From positions 1-64,000 of the forward strand of contig NZ_AUAX01000017.1 of NCBI RefSeq assembly GCF_000428945.1: a DNA stretch of 64,000 bases, given 5' to 3'. Origin of the DNA: Hamadaea tsunoensis DSM 44101 (lineage in GTDB: Bacteria; Actinomycetota; Actinomycetes; Mycobacteriales; Micromonosporaceae). Of this stretch, positions 1 to 9,213 are shown in pieces. A program made the position numbers and the translations under genes. Position 1 is the stretch's first letter; the number at the start of each line of letters is the position of its first letter. Below the pieces are notes generated by a model. The model did not search any database. It worked only from the letters and a program-made list of their open reading frames with translations, and was not told the DNA's origin.

Positions 1-985
1 CGCCGGCGAAGAAGAGGTACATGTTGGTGCCGTCGCCGATCAGGGTCTGGTCGATCGGGCCGGTGCCGGAGTTGGCGATGCTGCCGGTGAACAGTGCTTG
101 GGGTGCGGACCAGCCGTTGGCGTTGGTGGGGTCGCTGGATGTGCGGTAGATGAAGGGCCATGCGCCCCATTGGTAGGCGAGGACCCAGGTGTTCTTGGGT
201 GCGAAGTAGAACAGGGTCGGTGCGACGGTGCCTTGGCTCATCCCGTTCTGGCTGGCCGATGCCATGTCGGACCAGTTGGTGAAGGGTGTGAAGTTCATCG
301 AGCCGTACGAGGAGCCTGACACGTTGGATGCGTAGACGAGGTGTTTGCCGTTGTAGACGACGTTGGTGAAGTCCTTGAGCGACACCCAGCCGTGCTGCGG
401 CGAGGCCAGGGCACCCGACGACGTCCAGCGATACGTCGAGGGCAGGGAGCACGACGGCGAGCTGCTCGGGCTGCTCGACGGGCTGGCGGGGCTACTCGGT
501 GAGCTGCTGGGACTGCCCGGCGGGCTGCTCGCGGGCCGGCTGGGCGTGCTCGACGGACTGCTGACCGGCCCGTTGCAGGCGGTGCCGTTGAGGGCGAAGT
601 CGGTGGGCACCGGGTTCGAGCCCGCCCAGGAGCCGTTGAATCCGAGGGTGACGCTGCCGTTCGTGGGGATCGCGGGGTTGTAGCTGACGTTGGTCACCGC
701 CACCTGCGCGCCGGACTGGGTGACCGTGCCGTTCCACAGCTGGGTGACCGTCTGGCCGGCGCCGAACGACCAGGTGAGCCGCCAACCGTTGACGGCGTCA
801 CCGAGATTGGTGATGACGAGGTTGGCGGTGAAGCCACCCTGCCAGGAACTGGCGACGGTGTAGTCGACGCGGCAGCCGGCGGCCGCCTGGGCGGCGGTGG
901 CGGTCAGCACCGCGGTGGCTCCGGCCGCCGTGAGGCCGGCCGTACAGGCGACCACCGCCAGCGACCGAAAGCGGGCAAACTTCAT
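1..985 (-). CDS. GH62 alpha-L-arabinofuranosidase with N-terminal CBM2 (3' end outside window)
   Basis: Secreted hemicellulase that should remove arabinofuranosyl side chains from arabinoxylan. Reading the minus strand from the ATG at 985 gives 328 residues before the window ends. Residues 1-35 are a Sec signal peptide (basic start, hydrophobic core, AQA-A cleavage). Residues 38-137 are a CBM2 cellulose-binding module bounded by Cys38 and Cys137 with conserved Trp ([16 protein letters not shown]). Residues 139-178 are a Ser/Pro linker. From about residue 179 the catalytic domain starts, with the GH62 signatures [21 protein letters not shown] (Asp205) and [20 protein letters not shown] (Asp312). 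A GGAGG ribosome site lies just upstream of the start. The C-terminal half, with the remaining catalytic residues, is not visible. A LacI-type operator lies 160 bp upstream. Confidence 0.92.
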   Translation of the reverse strand, partial: MKFARFRSLAVVACTAGLTAAGATAVLTATAAQAAAGCRVDYTVASSWQGGFTANLVITNLGDAVNGWRLTWSFGAGQTVTQLWNGTVTQSGAQVAVTNVSYNPAIPTNGSVTLGFNGSWAGSNPVPTDFALNGTACNGPVSSPSSTPSRPASSPPGSPSSSPSSPASPSSSPSSSPSCSLPSTYRWTSSGALASPQHGWVSLKDFTNVVYNGKHLVYASNVSGSSYGSMNFTPFTNWSDMASASQNGMSQGTVAPTLFYFAPKNTWVLAYQWGAWPFIYRTSSDPTNANGWSAPQALFTGSIANSGTGPIDQTLIGDGTNMYLFFAG

Positions 986-1147
986 CGGATCCTCCAGGGA
1001 GTACGGGGTGGTCCGGTCGGGCGGGCGGCCACCCGGTGCGATCTGTCGTCCCGCTACGTCCCCGCCCGGCGGGGAGTGACGGCCATCCGGCGGGCATACG
1101 GGACCTGACCGGAAGGTGAAGCGGAACGTCGGAATAGGGATAGCCGA

Positions 1148-1163
1148 ATGTTATCGCTAACAT
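1148..1163. promoter_or_regulatory. Inverted-repeat operator upstream of the GH62 gene
   Basis: ATGTTA-TCGC-TAACAT is a perfect 6-bp dyad with a 4-bp centre, about 163 bp upstream of the GH62 start. Its symmetry resembles sites of LacI-family sugar regulators that control xylan and arabinan genes in actinomycetes. The regulator is not in this window, so the link is inference. Confidence 0.55.
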
Positions 1164-1750
1164 CGCCGTCAGCAAGAGGCTCGGCTCTCGCTGAGGCCGT
1201 CAGGCCGTGGGCGTTCGCTGCCCGACGTCGACAGAATGAGCGGAAAGCCCAGGTGGAGATAGTCCTCCGGCCATTGCCGAGTCGCGGCACGACGAGCGCG
1301 GGCCGTCCACCAACCTGGAAACTTTCGTGCCGTCAGGCTTGCCTGTCCACGTGCGACCCCGCAGCGATGTTGCCGTGAAAGCGCGTATCGTCCCAGGTGA
1401 AGTCACTTGTGAACAACACTGGTGGCGAGGTCGTCGTCGACGCCGCGAGCATATTTCACCAGAATGCGATGAAGCATCCGATGTGAACGCTCACTATGTG
1501 CGGTGTGGACATGCCGGATCAGGCTCACCGGCCCGGCGAGGCGCGCACGCCGCGGACGGCAGCGGCGGCGCGCATGTAGTGGAATCTAGACCTCGTCCAC
1601 GGAGCCGGCTCGCTATATCCGACCCACAAGATGCCGCAAATATGTGTTATGCGGCAGGGCTTTCGGTAGGCCACCGCGGTGGTCACGGGCATACGACGAA
1701 AAGCAGCTCGGTGCCGGGTGAACCAGGCGGTCTGCCCCGCGCCCCCCAGA
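1164..1750. other. Intergenic stretch with no gene recognised
   Basis: About 590 bases between the GH62 regulatory region and the end of the DUF4173 gene. Open frames here lack the GC3 pattern and ribosome sites of real genes. The only structure seen is a 7-bp dyad at 1632-1638/1650-1656 (TGCCGCA/TGCGGCA, 11-nt loop). The stretch is less GC-rich than its surroundings. Confidence 0.5.
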
Positions 1751-3256
1751 TCAAGCCGGGCACCAGGTCCAGGGGGCGAACACCGGCGGATCGGCTCGGA
1801 GCTGAGTTCGGGCGATGCTGCGTCCCAGGTTCCATTCGAACCAGCCGTCCGGCGTACCGTCGGCCAGCTTCCTGTTGACGGTGGTCAGTACGCAGGACCG
1901 GTACGGCGACGGCAGGGTCTGCAACGCGGGTACCGCGTCCGACGACAGGGTCCGCAGATATCCGAGGTCGATCCGGCCGGTGACGTGGAACTGGGCGATG
2001 TTCTGCCGGGCGATGAAGGCGTCGGGGTTGAGCGCGGCCAGGCCGAGGAGCGCGGCGACCGCGGCGGCCAGGGCGGCTTGGGGGATCCACCGTCCCCGCA
2101 GCCGGATGCCGGCGATCAGGATGAGGACGAACACCGCGCCGAGCCACAGTTCGCAGGTGGTCACCAGCAGCCGCTGCCGGGTGAACCCGTACGCGTGCTC
2201 GTACGCGGCCATCCGGGACAGGGCCGACGCCACGATGACGAGCGCCAGCGCCGACAGCAGACCCAGCAGCGTACGCAGCAGCACCCGGTCGGTCCTGGTC
2301 GTCCGCGGGGCGAACCGGGCGGCGGCGCCGGCGACGAGCAGTGTGAGACCGGTGACGGCGAGCAGTTGCCAGAAGCCGCTGCGCGCGTACTGGGAGTAGG
2401 TCAGCCCGGCCGTTTCGAGCACGTGGCGTTCGGCTCCGAACAGGATCGTCGCTTCGACGGCGACGAAGCCCGCGAACAGGGTGACGAGGCCGGCGACCGG
2501 CAGGGCCCATTCGACCCGGCGTACCAGCCTCGACGGTGGTGTCGCCGTGGGTACGGCCGCGTCGGTCAGCAGGTGGTGGGCCGCGGTCGCGGTGGCCGCG
2601 GCGGCGAGCGCGGCCGACAGCAGGCACCGCAGCAGCGTGGCCGCGTCCAGGTTCGACATCAGCGTGGACAGGACCTGGGCGAAGGCCGCGTCGGCGTGCG
2701 TCAGCAGGGAACCGAACACGAGCAGCAGAACCACGGTGACCAGGCCCGCGACGGTTGTCCGCAGCACCGTCGTCCGGTCGCTGCCGAGCGCCTCGGCCCC
2801 GTTGCCGGCCAGCCAGCGCGAGGCCCCAGGGAGCCGGGCGAGCACCCGCAGCGGCGCCAGCGCCACGCTGCCGGCCGACCGGCCGCCGGCCAGGGCGACG
2901 CAGCCGACGACGACGGCGGTCAGGACACAGAGGACGAACAGCCATCCCGCCGCGCGTACCGTCCCGACGGCGATCAGCAGGGCCGCGGCCACGGCCCAGC
3001 CGTAGCGGACCATCCTGCGGACCGGCCAGGCCTGATCGACGGGACCGCCACGGACCGCTGCCGCCCAGACTCCCGCGGCGATGACCAGCGCCGTCAGCAG
3101 CCAGCCCACGCCCGGACGATGCCACGACAGCGCGACGGCCGCGGTGATGGCGGCGGCGGCGGTCACGGCCAGCACCGTACGCGGCCGCGTCCTCGGCGGC
3201 TGATCGAGCGGCTGTGGCGGTGTGGTGGAGACGAGGCTGGCGACCGGCACCGACAT
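1751..3256 (-). CDS. DUF4173-family polytopic membrane protein
   Basis: 501 residues with roughly 11-12 hydrophobic segments. It begins with a short proline-rich cytoplasmic stretch (residues 1-25), has a central block with GLTYSQYARSGFWQLL and YEHAYGFTRQRLLVTTCELW, and ends in NPDAFIARQNI and GRIDLGYLRTLSSDAVP. These conserved blocks are those I associate with DUF4173/DUF4153-type membrane proteins, whose biochemical role is unknown. The start has an AAAGG site about 8 nt upstream (minus strand). A 14-bp hairpin lies 30 nt upstream of the start. No functional partner is evident, and it is divergent from the nSTAND1-WD40 gene. Confidence 0.85.
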   Translation of the reverse strand: MSVPVASLVSTTPPQPLDQPPRTRPRTVLAVTAAAAITAAVALSWHRPGVGWLLTALVIAAGVWAAAVRGGPVDQAWPVRRMVRYGWAVAAALLIAVGTVRAAGWLFVLCVLTAVVVGCVALAGGRSAGSVALAPLRVLARLPGASRWLAGNGAEALGSDRTTVLRTTVAGLVTVVLLLVFGSLLTHADAAFAQVLSTLMSNLDAATLLRCLLSAALAAAATATAAHHLLTDAAVPTATPPSRLVRRVEWALPVAGLVTLFAGFVAVEATILFGAERHVLETAGLTYSQYARSGFWQLLAVTGLTLLVAGAAARFAPRTTRTDRVLLRTLLGLLSALALVIVASALSRMAAYEHAYGFTRQRLLVTTCELWLGAVFVLILIAGIRLRGRWIPQAALAAAVAALLGLAALNPDAFIARQNIAQFHVTGRIDLGYLRTLSSDAVPALQTLPSPYRSCVLTTVNRKLADGTPDGWFEWNLGRSIARTQLRADPPVFAPWTWCPA

Positions 3257-3287
3257 GGGAGCTGCCTTTCAGACGAGGTCTGCGTGC

Positions 3288-3327
3288 GCGGCGGCCCTCC
3301 CTGCCAGGGGAGGGGGAGGGCCGCCGC
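3288..3327. repeat. Strong hairpin in the leader of the DUF4173 gene
   Basis: Perfect 14-bp inverted repeat: GCGGCGGCCCTCCC at 3288-3301 pairs with GGGAGGGCCGCCGC at 3314-3327, with a 12-nt loop. It sits 32 bp upstream of the DUF4173 start, in the divergent region. It could be an attenuating leader hairpin. There is no U-tract to make it a classical terminator. Confidence 0.55.
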
Positions 3328-3499
3328 GGGATGTTCGCCGTGCACCTTCGGGTGTAGTCCCTTCCCGGTTGTCGCGTGTCGACCGCGCCGGACTGACAAT
3401 CAACGCCACACAACGCGGGCCCGGACCTCGCGCCACCAGGGTCGCGACGGTGCCGCGCGGGATGTTCGGCAGGCCGGCGACCGACTCCCCCGAGGATCG

Positions 3500-3544
3500 G
3501 GTTGTCTGTTTTCCGGGCGCGCTGGCAGACAACCGCCGGCTCGG
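3500..3544. promoter_or_regulatory. 9-bp inverted repeat upstream of the nSTAND1-WD40 gene
   Basis: GGTTGTCTG at 3500-3508 and CAGACAACC at 3536-3544 are perfect complements separated by 27 bp, about 70-115 bp upstream of the WD40-gene start. It may be an operator with two half sites on nearby helical faces or an mRNA leader hairpin. Assignment is inference. Confidence 0.4.
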
Positions 3545-3614
3545 CAAGACTCATCGATGCCGCCTGCCGACATCGGCGGCTGTCTTCGTGTTGCCGCGCC
3601 GCGAGGGAGGACTC

Positions 3615-6600
3615 ATGCCGCGTCCGGAACGACCGGTGGACCCAGGAGCAGGACCGGCGCAGCAGCTGGCCGTCGCGCTGCGGGAACTGCGGCGATCGGC
3701 GGGCAATCCGACCTACCGGGTCCTGGCCAGACGGGCGCACTACTCGGCGGCGACGCTGGCCCAGGCCGCGGCCGGCGAACGGCTGCCCTCCCTGGCCGTC
3801 ACCCTGGCGTACGCGCGCGCCTGCGACGGCGACGCGGCGGACTGGGCGGTCCGGTGGCGGGCCGCGGCGGCCCAGGTGGACGCCGCCGCGCCGGCTCACG
3901 AGGACGCCGATCCCGCCGCGGCGCGGCCCCCGTACCTGGGCCTCGCCTCCTACGGTCCCGAGGACGCGGACCGGTTCTGCGGCCGGGACCGCCTCGTGGC
4001 CGCCCTCGTCGACCGCCTGGCGCGCGACCGGTTCGTCGCCGTCGTCGGTGCCTCCGGATCGGGCAAGTCCTCGCTGCTGCGCGCCGGGCTGCTCCCCGCC
4101 GTACGCGCCGAGGGCGATCGCTGGTCGACGCTGCTGATCACACCGGGCGCCCACCCGCTGCGGGAGTGCGCGACGGCGCTGGCGGCCCGGTCGGGCGGCG
4201 ACCCGGACACGCTGGCGGCGGACCTCGCGGCGGACCCCCGCCACCTCGGCCGGGTTCTTTCCGACCTCCCGACCGGCCAGCGTCCGGACGCCCGCCGGCT
4301 GCTCGTCGTCGACCAGTTCGAGGAGGTGTTCTCCCTCTGCGAGGACGTGTCCGAACGGGAGGCGTTCATCCGGGCGCTGCTGTCGGCGGCCCTCGCCCCC
4401 GACGGGCGTACCTGGGTGGTGATCGGGCTGCGGGCGGACTTCTACGCCCACTGCGTACGCCTGCCGGAGCTGGCCGGCGTCCTGCAGGACGCGCAGCTGC
4501 TCGTCGGCCCGATGACGCCGGACGAGCTGTCGGTCGCCATCACCGAACCGGCGGCCCGGGCCGGGCTCATGCTGGAGAAGACGCTGGTGGCCACGGTCGT
4601 CGCCGAGGCCGCGTCCCGGCCGGCCGCGCTGCCGTTCGTGTCCCACGCGCTGTGGGAGACGTGGCGCCGGCGGCGCGGCACCGGCCTGTTCCTCGCCGGC
4701 TACCAGGCGGCCGGCGGCCTCGACGGCGCGGTCGCCCAGTCGGCCGAGGACGTCTACCGAAGGCTGGACGGCGAGCACCGGCGGGCCGCCCGGCGGATCC
4801 TGCTGCGGATGACCGCCCTCGGCGACGGCACCGAGGACACCCGCCGCCGCGTGGCGCGTTCCGAACTCGCCGACGACGCCGTCACCGCCTCGGTGCTGGA
4901 ACGCCTCGCGGCGGCCCGGCTGGTGACCGTGGGGGACAGCACCGTCGAGATCGCCCACGAGGCGCTCATCCGCGGCTGGCCGACGCTGCGGGACTGGCTC
5001 GGCGCGGACCGCCAGTCGCTGCGTATCCACCGCCACCTGACCAGCGCCGCGGACGAATGGACCGAGCACGGCCACGACGACGCGTTCCTCTACCGCGGCG
5101 GCCAGCTCGACGACTGGGCCGCCCGGGACACCGAAGCGCTCAACGAGCGGGAACGCGGCTTCCTGGCCGCCAGCACGGCGCGCCAGGCGCGGGAGGACGC
5201 CCGTCGCCGCCGGCGGCTGCGGGCCACCGTCGGCGGCCTGGTCGCCGGGCTGGTCACGGTCAGCCTGCTCGCCGTGGTGGCGGTGGCGCAGACGATCACC
5301 GCGAACGCCCAGCGCGACCTCGCGATCGCCGTCAGCCTCGCCGCCCAGGCGCGCGTCCTGCTGCCCACCCAGCCGGAGCTGGCGAACCTGCTGGCCCTGG
5401 CCGGCCTCGGGTACGCCACGACCGCCCCGACCGTGGCCAGCGCGCAGGCCGCGCTCGCCGCCCCGATGCACGTCGCGCGGCCACTCATCGGGCACTCCGG
5501 CGCGGTCACGGCAGTCGCGTACGCGCCCGGCGGCCGGACTGCCGCCACCGGCGGCGACGACGGGACGGTACGCCTGTGGGACACCGCCACCGCGAGCACG
5601 GTCACCGTCCTCACCCAGCACGCCGCGGTCACCGCGGTCGCCTTCAACGGCGACGGGAACGTGCTGGCCAGCGGTGGTGCCGACGGCGCGGTCCGGCTCT
5701 GGGACACCGGCACCGGCCGGCCCCTGGACGTGCTCGCCGGTAGCAGCTCCGTCCACGCGCTGGCCTTCAGCCCGGACGGGACGGTCATCGCGACGGGTGA
5801 CGCGGACGGCACCGACCGGCTCTGGGACGTCGCCGGCCGGCGGCTGCTCACCACCCTCACCGGCGACCAGGGCCCCGTGTACGCGGTCGCCTTCGATCCG
5901 ACCGGGCGATCCCTGGCTGTCGGCGGAGACGACAACACCACGAGGATCTGGGACGTCGCCGGCCGGCGTACCACGGCGATCCTCCGCGGCCACAACGGCG
6001 AGGTCTTCGCGGTCGCGTACAGCCCGGACGGGACGACTCTGGTCACCGGATCCGCCGACGGCTCCGCCCGCATCTGGGACACCGGCACGAACAAGACCGT
6101 GGCCACCCTCGTCGGCCACACCCGCGTCGTGAGCGCCGTGGCGTACGCGCGGGACGGCCGAACGATCGTCACCGGAAGCTGGGACGGGACGGTGCGGCTG
6201 TGGAACGCCGCCACGCACCAGCCCCAGGCGACCCTCACCGGGCACACCGACCAGGTGTTGGCGGCCGCCCTGGCACCGGACGGCCGGACCGTCCTCAGTG
6301 GAGGTCGGGACGGCACCGCCCGCCTGTGGGACATGGACACCAGCCGGTCGATCGTCACACTCGAAGGCCACACCGACTACGTCGACGCGACAGCGTTCAG
6401 CCCCGATCGGCGAACGGTCGCGACCGGCAGCAGAGACGGGACCGTCCGCCTGTGGGACATGGCCGGGCACGGTCCCGCCGCCGTCCTCGACGCCGATGCC
6501 GGCCCCGTGCTGGCGGTGGCGTTCAGCCCCGACGGCGACCTGCTCGCCGCCGGCCACAAGGACGGCAGGATCCGCCTGTGGAACACCCGGACCCATCAGC

Positions 6601-7400
6601 AGACCGGCATGCTGCCCGGCCACACCGACGGCGTCGCGAGCCTCGGCTTCAGCCCCGACGGCAGGCTGCTGGCCAGCGCGTCGACCGACGCCACCGCCCG
6701 GCTGTGGGACCTCGGCACCCAGCGCGCGATCCACGTCCTGACCGGTCACACGGACTGGGTCGACGCGGTCGCGTTCCCTCCCGACGGCCGCACCGTCGCG
6801 ACCGCGTCCACCGACGGCACCGCCCGCATCTGGGACGTCCGCACCGGCGACACCGTCACGACTCTGACCCCCCGGGCGGGACATCTCACGGCGCTCGCCT
6901 TCAGCCCGGACGGCACCGTCCTCGCCACCGGCGCGGAGGACGGAACCGCGCAGCTGTGGGACGTCGCCGCCCAGCGCCGGACCACCGTCCTGTCCGGACA
7001 CACGGCCGAGGTGACCTCGGTGGCCTTCAGCCCCGACGGGCGCTGGATTGCCACCGGCAGTCGGGACGGCACCACGCGCCTGTGGGATCAGGACGGCGGC
7101 CGCGCGATCCTCGAACTCGCCGGGCACACGGCGTGGGTCACCGCCGTGGCCTTCAGCCCCGACGGCACGACCCTGGCCACCACCTCATGGGACCGCACCG
7201 CCCGGCTCACGCCGGTTCCCAGCTCCTGGCCCGCCGAACTCTGCCGCCGGGCGGGCCGGAACCTGACCCGTGCCGAATGGGCGTTCTACGTCGGATCCGC
7301 GCCGTACCGGCGCCTGTGCGCGCGGCTTCCCTCCGGCCAGGGCGCCGACCCGACCGCGTCCGTCCTCGCCTATCCGGCCCTCGGCTCCGCCGTGCCCTGA
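3615..7400 (+). CDS. HTH - nSTAND1 NTPase - 14x WD40 repeat protein
   Basis: 1,261 residues from the ATG at 3615, chosen for the GGGAGG site 5 nt upstream. An N-terminal XRE-like HTH region (about residues 15-85, with PSLAVTLAYARACDGD) is followed by an nSTAND1 NTPase: Walker A GASGSGKSS (145-153) and Walker B RLLVVDQFEEVF. A probable transmembrane or hydrophobic helix lies near 535-560. Residues about 620-1195 contain 14 WD40 repeats, most ending RLWD or RIWD, enough for two seven-bladed propellers. The tail (LTRAEWAFYVG...YRRLC) is the usual end of such actinobacterial proteins. STAND ATPases switch between ADP and ATP states on ligand sensing, here presumably by the propellers, so a signalling or conflict-related role is likely but its target is unknown. 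The HTH resembles that of the protein at 45959-46630. Confidence 0.92.
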   Translation: MPRPERPVDPGAGPAQQLAVALRELRRSAGNPTYRVLARRAHYSAATLAQAAAGERLPSLAVTLAYARACDGDAADWAVRWRAAAAQVDAAAPAHEDADPAAARPPYLGLASYGPEDADRFCGRDRLVAALVDRLARDRFVAVVGASGSGKSSLLRAGLLPAVRAEGDRWSTLLITPGAHPLRECATALAARSGGDPDTLAADLAADPRHLGRVLSDLPTGQRPDARRLLVVDQFEEVFSLCEDVSEREAFIRALLSAALAPDGRTWVVIGLRADFYAHCVRLPELAGVLQDAQLLVGPMTPDELSVAITEPAARAGLMLEKTLVATVVAEAASRPAALPFVSHALWETWRRRRGTGLFLAGYQAAGGLDGAVAQSAEDVYRRLDGEHRRAARRILLRMTALGDGTEDTRRRVARSELADDAVTASVLERLAAARLVTVGDSTVEIAHEALIRGWPTLRDWLGADRQSLRIHRHLTSAADEWTEHGHDDAFLYRGGQLDDWAARDTEALNERERGFLAASTARQAREDARRRRRLRATVGGLVAGLVTVSLLAVVAVAQTITANAQRDLAIAVSLAAQARVLLPTQPELANLLALAGLGYATTAPTVASAQAALAAPMHVARPLIGHSGAVTAVAYAPGGRTAATGGDDGTVRLWDTATASTVTVLTQHAAVTAVAFNGDGNVLASGGADGAVRLWDTGTGRPLDVLAGSSSVHALAFSPDGTVIATGDADGTDRLWDVAGRRLLTTLTGDQGPVYAVAFDPTGRSLAVGGDDNTTRIWDVAGRRTTAILRGHNGEVFAVAYSPDGTTLVTGSADGSARIWDTGTNKTVATLVGHTRVVSAVAYARDGRTIVTGSWDGTVRLWNAATHQPQATLTGHTDQVLAAALAPDGRTVLSGGRDGTARLWDMDTSRSIVTLEGHTDYVDATAFSPDRRTVATGSRDGTVRLWDMAGHGPAAVLDADAGPVLAVAFSPDGDLLAAGHKDGRIRLWNTRTHQQTGMLPGHTDGVASLGFSPDGRLLASASTDATARLWDLGTQRAIHVLTGHTDWVDAVAFPPDGRTVATASTDGTARIWDVRTGDTVTTLTPRAGHLTALAFSPDGTVLATGAEDGTAQLWDVAAQRRTTVLSGHTAEVTSVAFSPDGRWIATGSRDGTTRLWDQDGGRAILELAGHTAWVTAVAFSPDGTTLATTSWDRTARLTPVPSSWPAELCRRAGRNLTRAEWAFYVGSAPYRRLCARLPSGQGADPTASVLAYPALGSAVP

Positions 7401-7472
7401 CTGGGAAGATCTCGGACGGCTACGGGTCCCGCTCGGACGTGGCGAGGCTCTGCAGCACCGGCTCGGGTGATG

Positions 7473-8078
7473 TCAGAGGTGTACGGCTGATCGGTGGCGG
7501 CGGGTCTTCTCGGCGTTTCCGCAGGTCGCCATGTCGCACCAGCGGCGGCGCCCGGCCTTGGAGGTGTCCAGGAACAGCCAGCCGCAGTGCCGGCCGCCGC
7601 AGACACGCAGCCGGGGCGACGGCAGTGACTCCAGAAAGCGGACGGCTCTCAACGCGAGGAAATGCTCCGGATAGGCCAAGCCGGAAGCCTCGGCGGTGAC
7701 GGTCGCCGCCAGCCGGCCGCCGACGTCGGACACGGTGACCGCGGCGGCGGCCGAGCGCCAGCTCCTGGTCAGGCGCGCCGCCGCGTCCGCTGCGCCGCCC
7801 GCCGGCGGCGTCAGCAGCTCCCACAGCGTCTCCCGTAGCGCCTTCGCTTCGACGAGCGCCTGGGCGGCCCGCCGGGGATGGGCGACCGCCTCGGCGTCGA
7901 GATGGTCGAGCTCGGCGGGCGGCAGTCCGGCCAGGCGCCCCCAGGACACCAGGCGGGCGTACGCGTCGAGCCAGTCGACCGGATCGGTGTCGCGGGCGGT
8001 GACGGTGTTGACGAAGTCGAGGACGATGTCGCCGGCCACGAGGTCCCGGGGCTGGAACTGGTGCGCTACCACCTGCAT
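7473..8078 (-). CDS. ABATE/CGNR zinc-finger transcriptional regulator
   Basis: 201 residues. The N-terminal ABATE-type domain carries the family block GDIVLDFVNTV. The C-terminus has the CGNR zinc finger: two cysteines in RVCGGRHCGWLFLD and two in CDMATCGNAEKTRRHR, the last ending in the diagnostic CGNR-like motif. Such proteins are stress- or ligand-responsive DNA-binding regulators. The ATG at 8078 is close to a GGGAGG motif; a GTG at 8072, six bases further in, would be better spaced (7 nt) and may be the real start. The gene is divergent from an arginase-family gene with only 59 bp between them, and a 5-bp AT-rich dyad sits in that gap, so it probably controls that neighbour. Confidence 0.9.
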   Translation of the reverse strand: MQVVAHQFQPRDLVAGDIVLDFVNTVTARDTDPVDWLDAYARLVSWGRLAGLPPAELDHLDAEAVAHPRRAAQALVEAKALRETLWELLTPPAGGAADAAARLTRSWRSAAAAVTVSDVGGRLAATVTAEASGLAYPEHFLALRAVRFLESLPSPRLRVCGGRHCGWLFLDTSKAGRRRWCDMATCGNAEKTRRHRSAVHL

Positions 8079-8107
8079 GCCTCCCAGAGTACATCGCCTG
8101 CAACCGG

Positions 8108-8121
8108 TAAAATGGCTTTTA
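8108..8121. promoter_or_regulatory. AT-rich dyad in the CGNR/arginase divergent promoter
   Basis: TAAAA-TGGC-TTTTA, a dyad with 5-bp arms, stands out in the 59-bp GC-rich gap between two divergent starts (8078 and 8138). TAAAAT also resembles a -10 element. It is a likely operator for the CGNR regulator and may control both directions. Basis: position and symmetry only. Confidence 0.5.
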
Positions 8122-8137
8122 GTGGTAGGCTGCATCC

Positions 8138-9055
8138 ATGATCGAAATCATCACGGCGCCGTCCAGCCTCGGCCTGAGGCCGCTGACTCCCGGTCATGAG
8201 CCGGGCGCTTGGCTGGCTCCGCAGGCACTCCTGGACGCCGGGCTCGCCGACCATGTCGGAGCGGGACGGCTCACCGCGCTCGAGCATCCCGCCTATGACT
8301 TCGAGGCTCAGCCGCACACCCGGCTACGGAACGGGCGAGGGCTGCGGGCGTACTCGATGATCATCGCGGAGGCGGTGGGCACGGCGCTGGCGGCGGGCCG
8401 GTTTCCCCTGGTGATCGGCGGCGATTGCGCGAACCTGTTCGGAAGCCTGGCCGGCGCGCGGCGCGACGGGCGCTGCGGGCTGTTGCACCTGGACGGGCAC
8501 AACGACTTCTATCACCCGAACAACTATGACACCGCGGCCCGGCTGGGCTCGGCCGCGGGCATGGACCTGGCGCTGGCGACCGGGCGGGGCGAGCCGCTGC
8601 TGACCCACTGGCCGAGCATCGGTACGCCGCTCGTGGCGGACGCGGACGTCGTGCAGCTCGGCGACCGGGAGACGGATGTGCCCGGCGAGCAGGACCATTG
8701 GGCGACGGTCGAGGACTCCGCGATCGTCTGCTTCACCGCTCAGCAGATGGCCCACCACGGCATCGAGGCCACGGCCGCGCGTACGGTCGACCGGCTGGAC
8801 GAGCGCGGCCTGGAGCGGGTCTGGCTGCACCTGGACCTCGACATCCTCGACGAGACCGCGATGCCGGCCGTCGATTCCCCGGGCTCGCCGGGCCTCGGCT
8901 TCGCCCAGCTGGCCGAGCTGCTCGCGCGCCTGGTCGCGGACGAGCGGGTGATCGGCGCGAACGTCGGCATCTACGACCCGGAGGCGGATCCCGAGCGCCG
9001 CTACAGCGGACCGATAGCCGGGGCGCTCGGCCGGGGATTCGCGGCGCGCCGCTGA
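8138..9055 (+). CDS. Arginase/agmatinase-family (ureohydrolase) protein
   Basis: 305 residues of the binuclear-Mn ureohydrolase fold. Metal motifs are visible: GGDC (in place of the usual GGDH), HLDGHNDF (DxHxD) and LDLDILD (DxDxxD). The first histidine ligand is thus Cys, which I recall as a feature of a separate subfamily of arginase-like proteins annotated only as arginase family, so hydrolysis of arginine or agmatine should not be assumed. No ribosome site is obvious and translation may be nearly leaderless. It shares a divergent promoter with the CGNR regulator, which suggests an inducible catabolic or detoxifying role for a guanidino or formimino compound. Confidence 0.85.
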   Translation: MIEIITAPSSLGLRPLTPGHEPGAWLAPQALLDAGLADHVGAGRLTALEHPAYDFEAQPHTRLRNGRGLRAYSMIIAEAVGTALAAGRFPLVIGGDCANLFGSLAGARRDGRCGLLHLDGHNDFYHPNNYDTAARLGSAAGMDLALATGRGEPLLTHWPSIGTPLVADADVVQLGDRETDVPGEQDHWATVEDSAIVCFTAQQMAHHGIEATAARTVDRLDERGLERVWLHLDLDILDETAMPAVDSPGSPGLGFAQLAELLARLVADERVIGANVGIYDPEADPERRYSGPIAGALGRGFAARR

Positions 9056-9213
9056 CACCCGCCGACCGTCCCGTTGCCGGGGGACCGCCGGCCCGTAGGC
9101 GATCGAAGCCGTGTCGTGCACGACCGGGATCCGGGGGTCATGGAAGACCGCGTGATGCCCGTACACTGGCCGCTCAGCGATCTTGTCTGCGTCCTCTGGG
9201 AGGTGCCAAGCCG

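Noticed and set aside
1683-7127. Very long minus-strand frame across DUF4173 and the WD40 gene
   Set aside because: Shadow of the plus-strand WD40 repeats and of another frame of DUF4173; no motifs.
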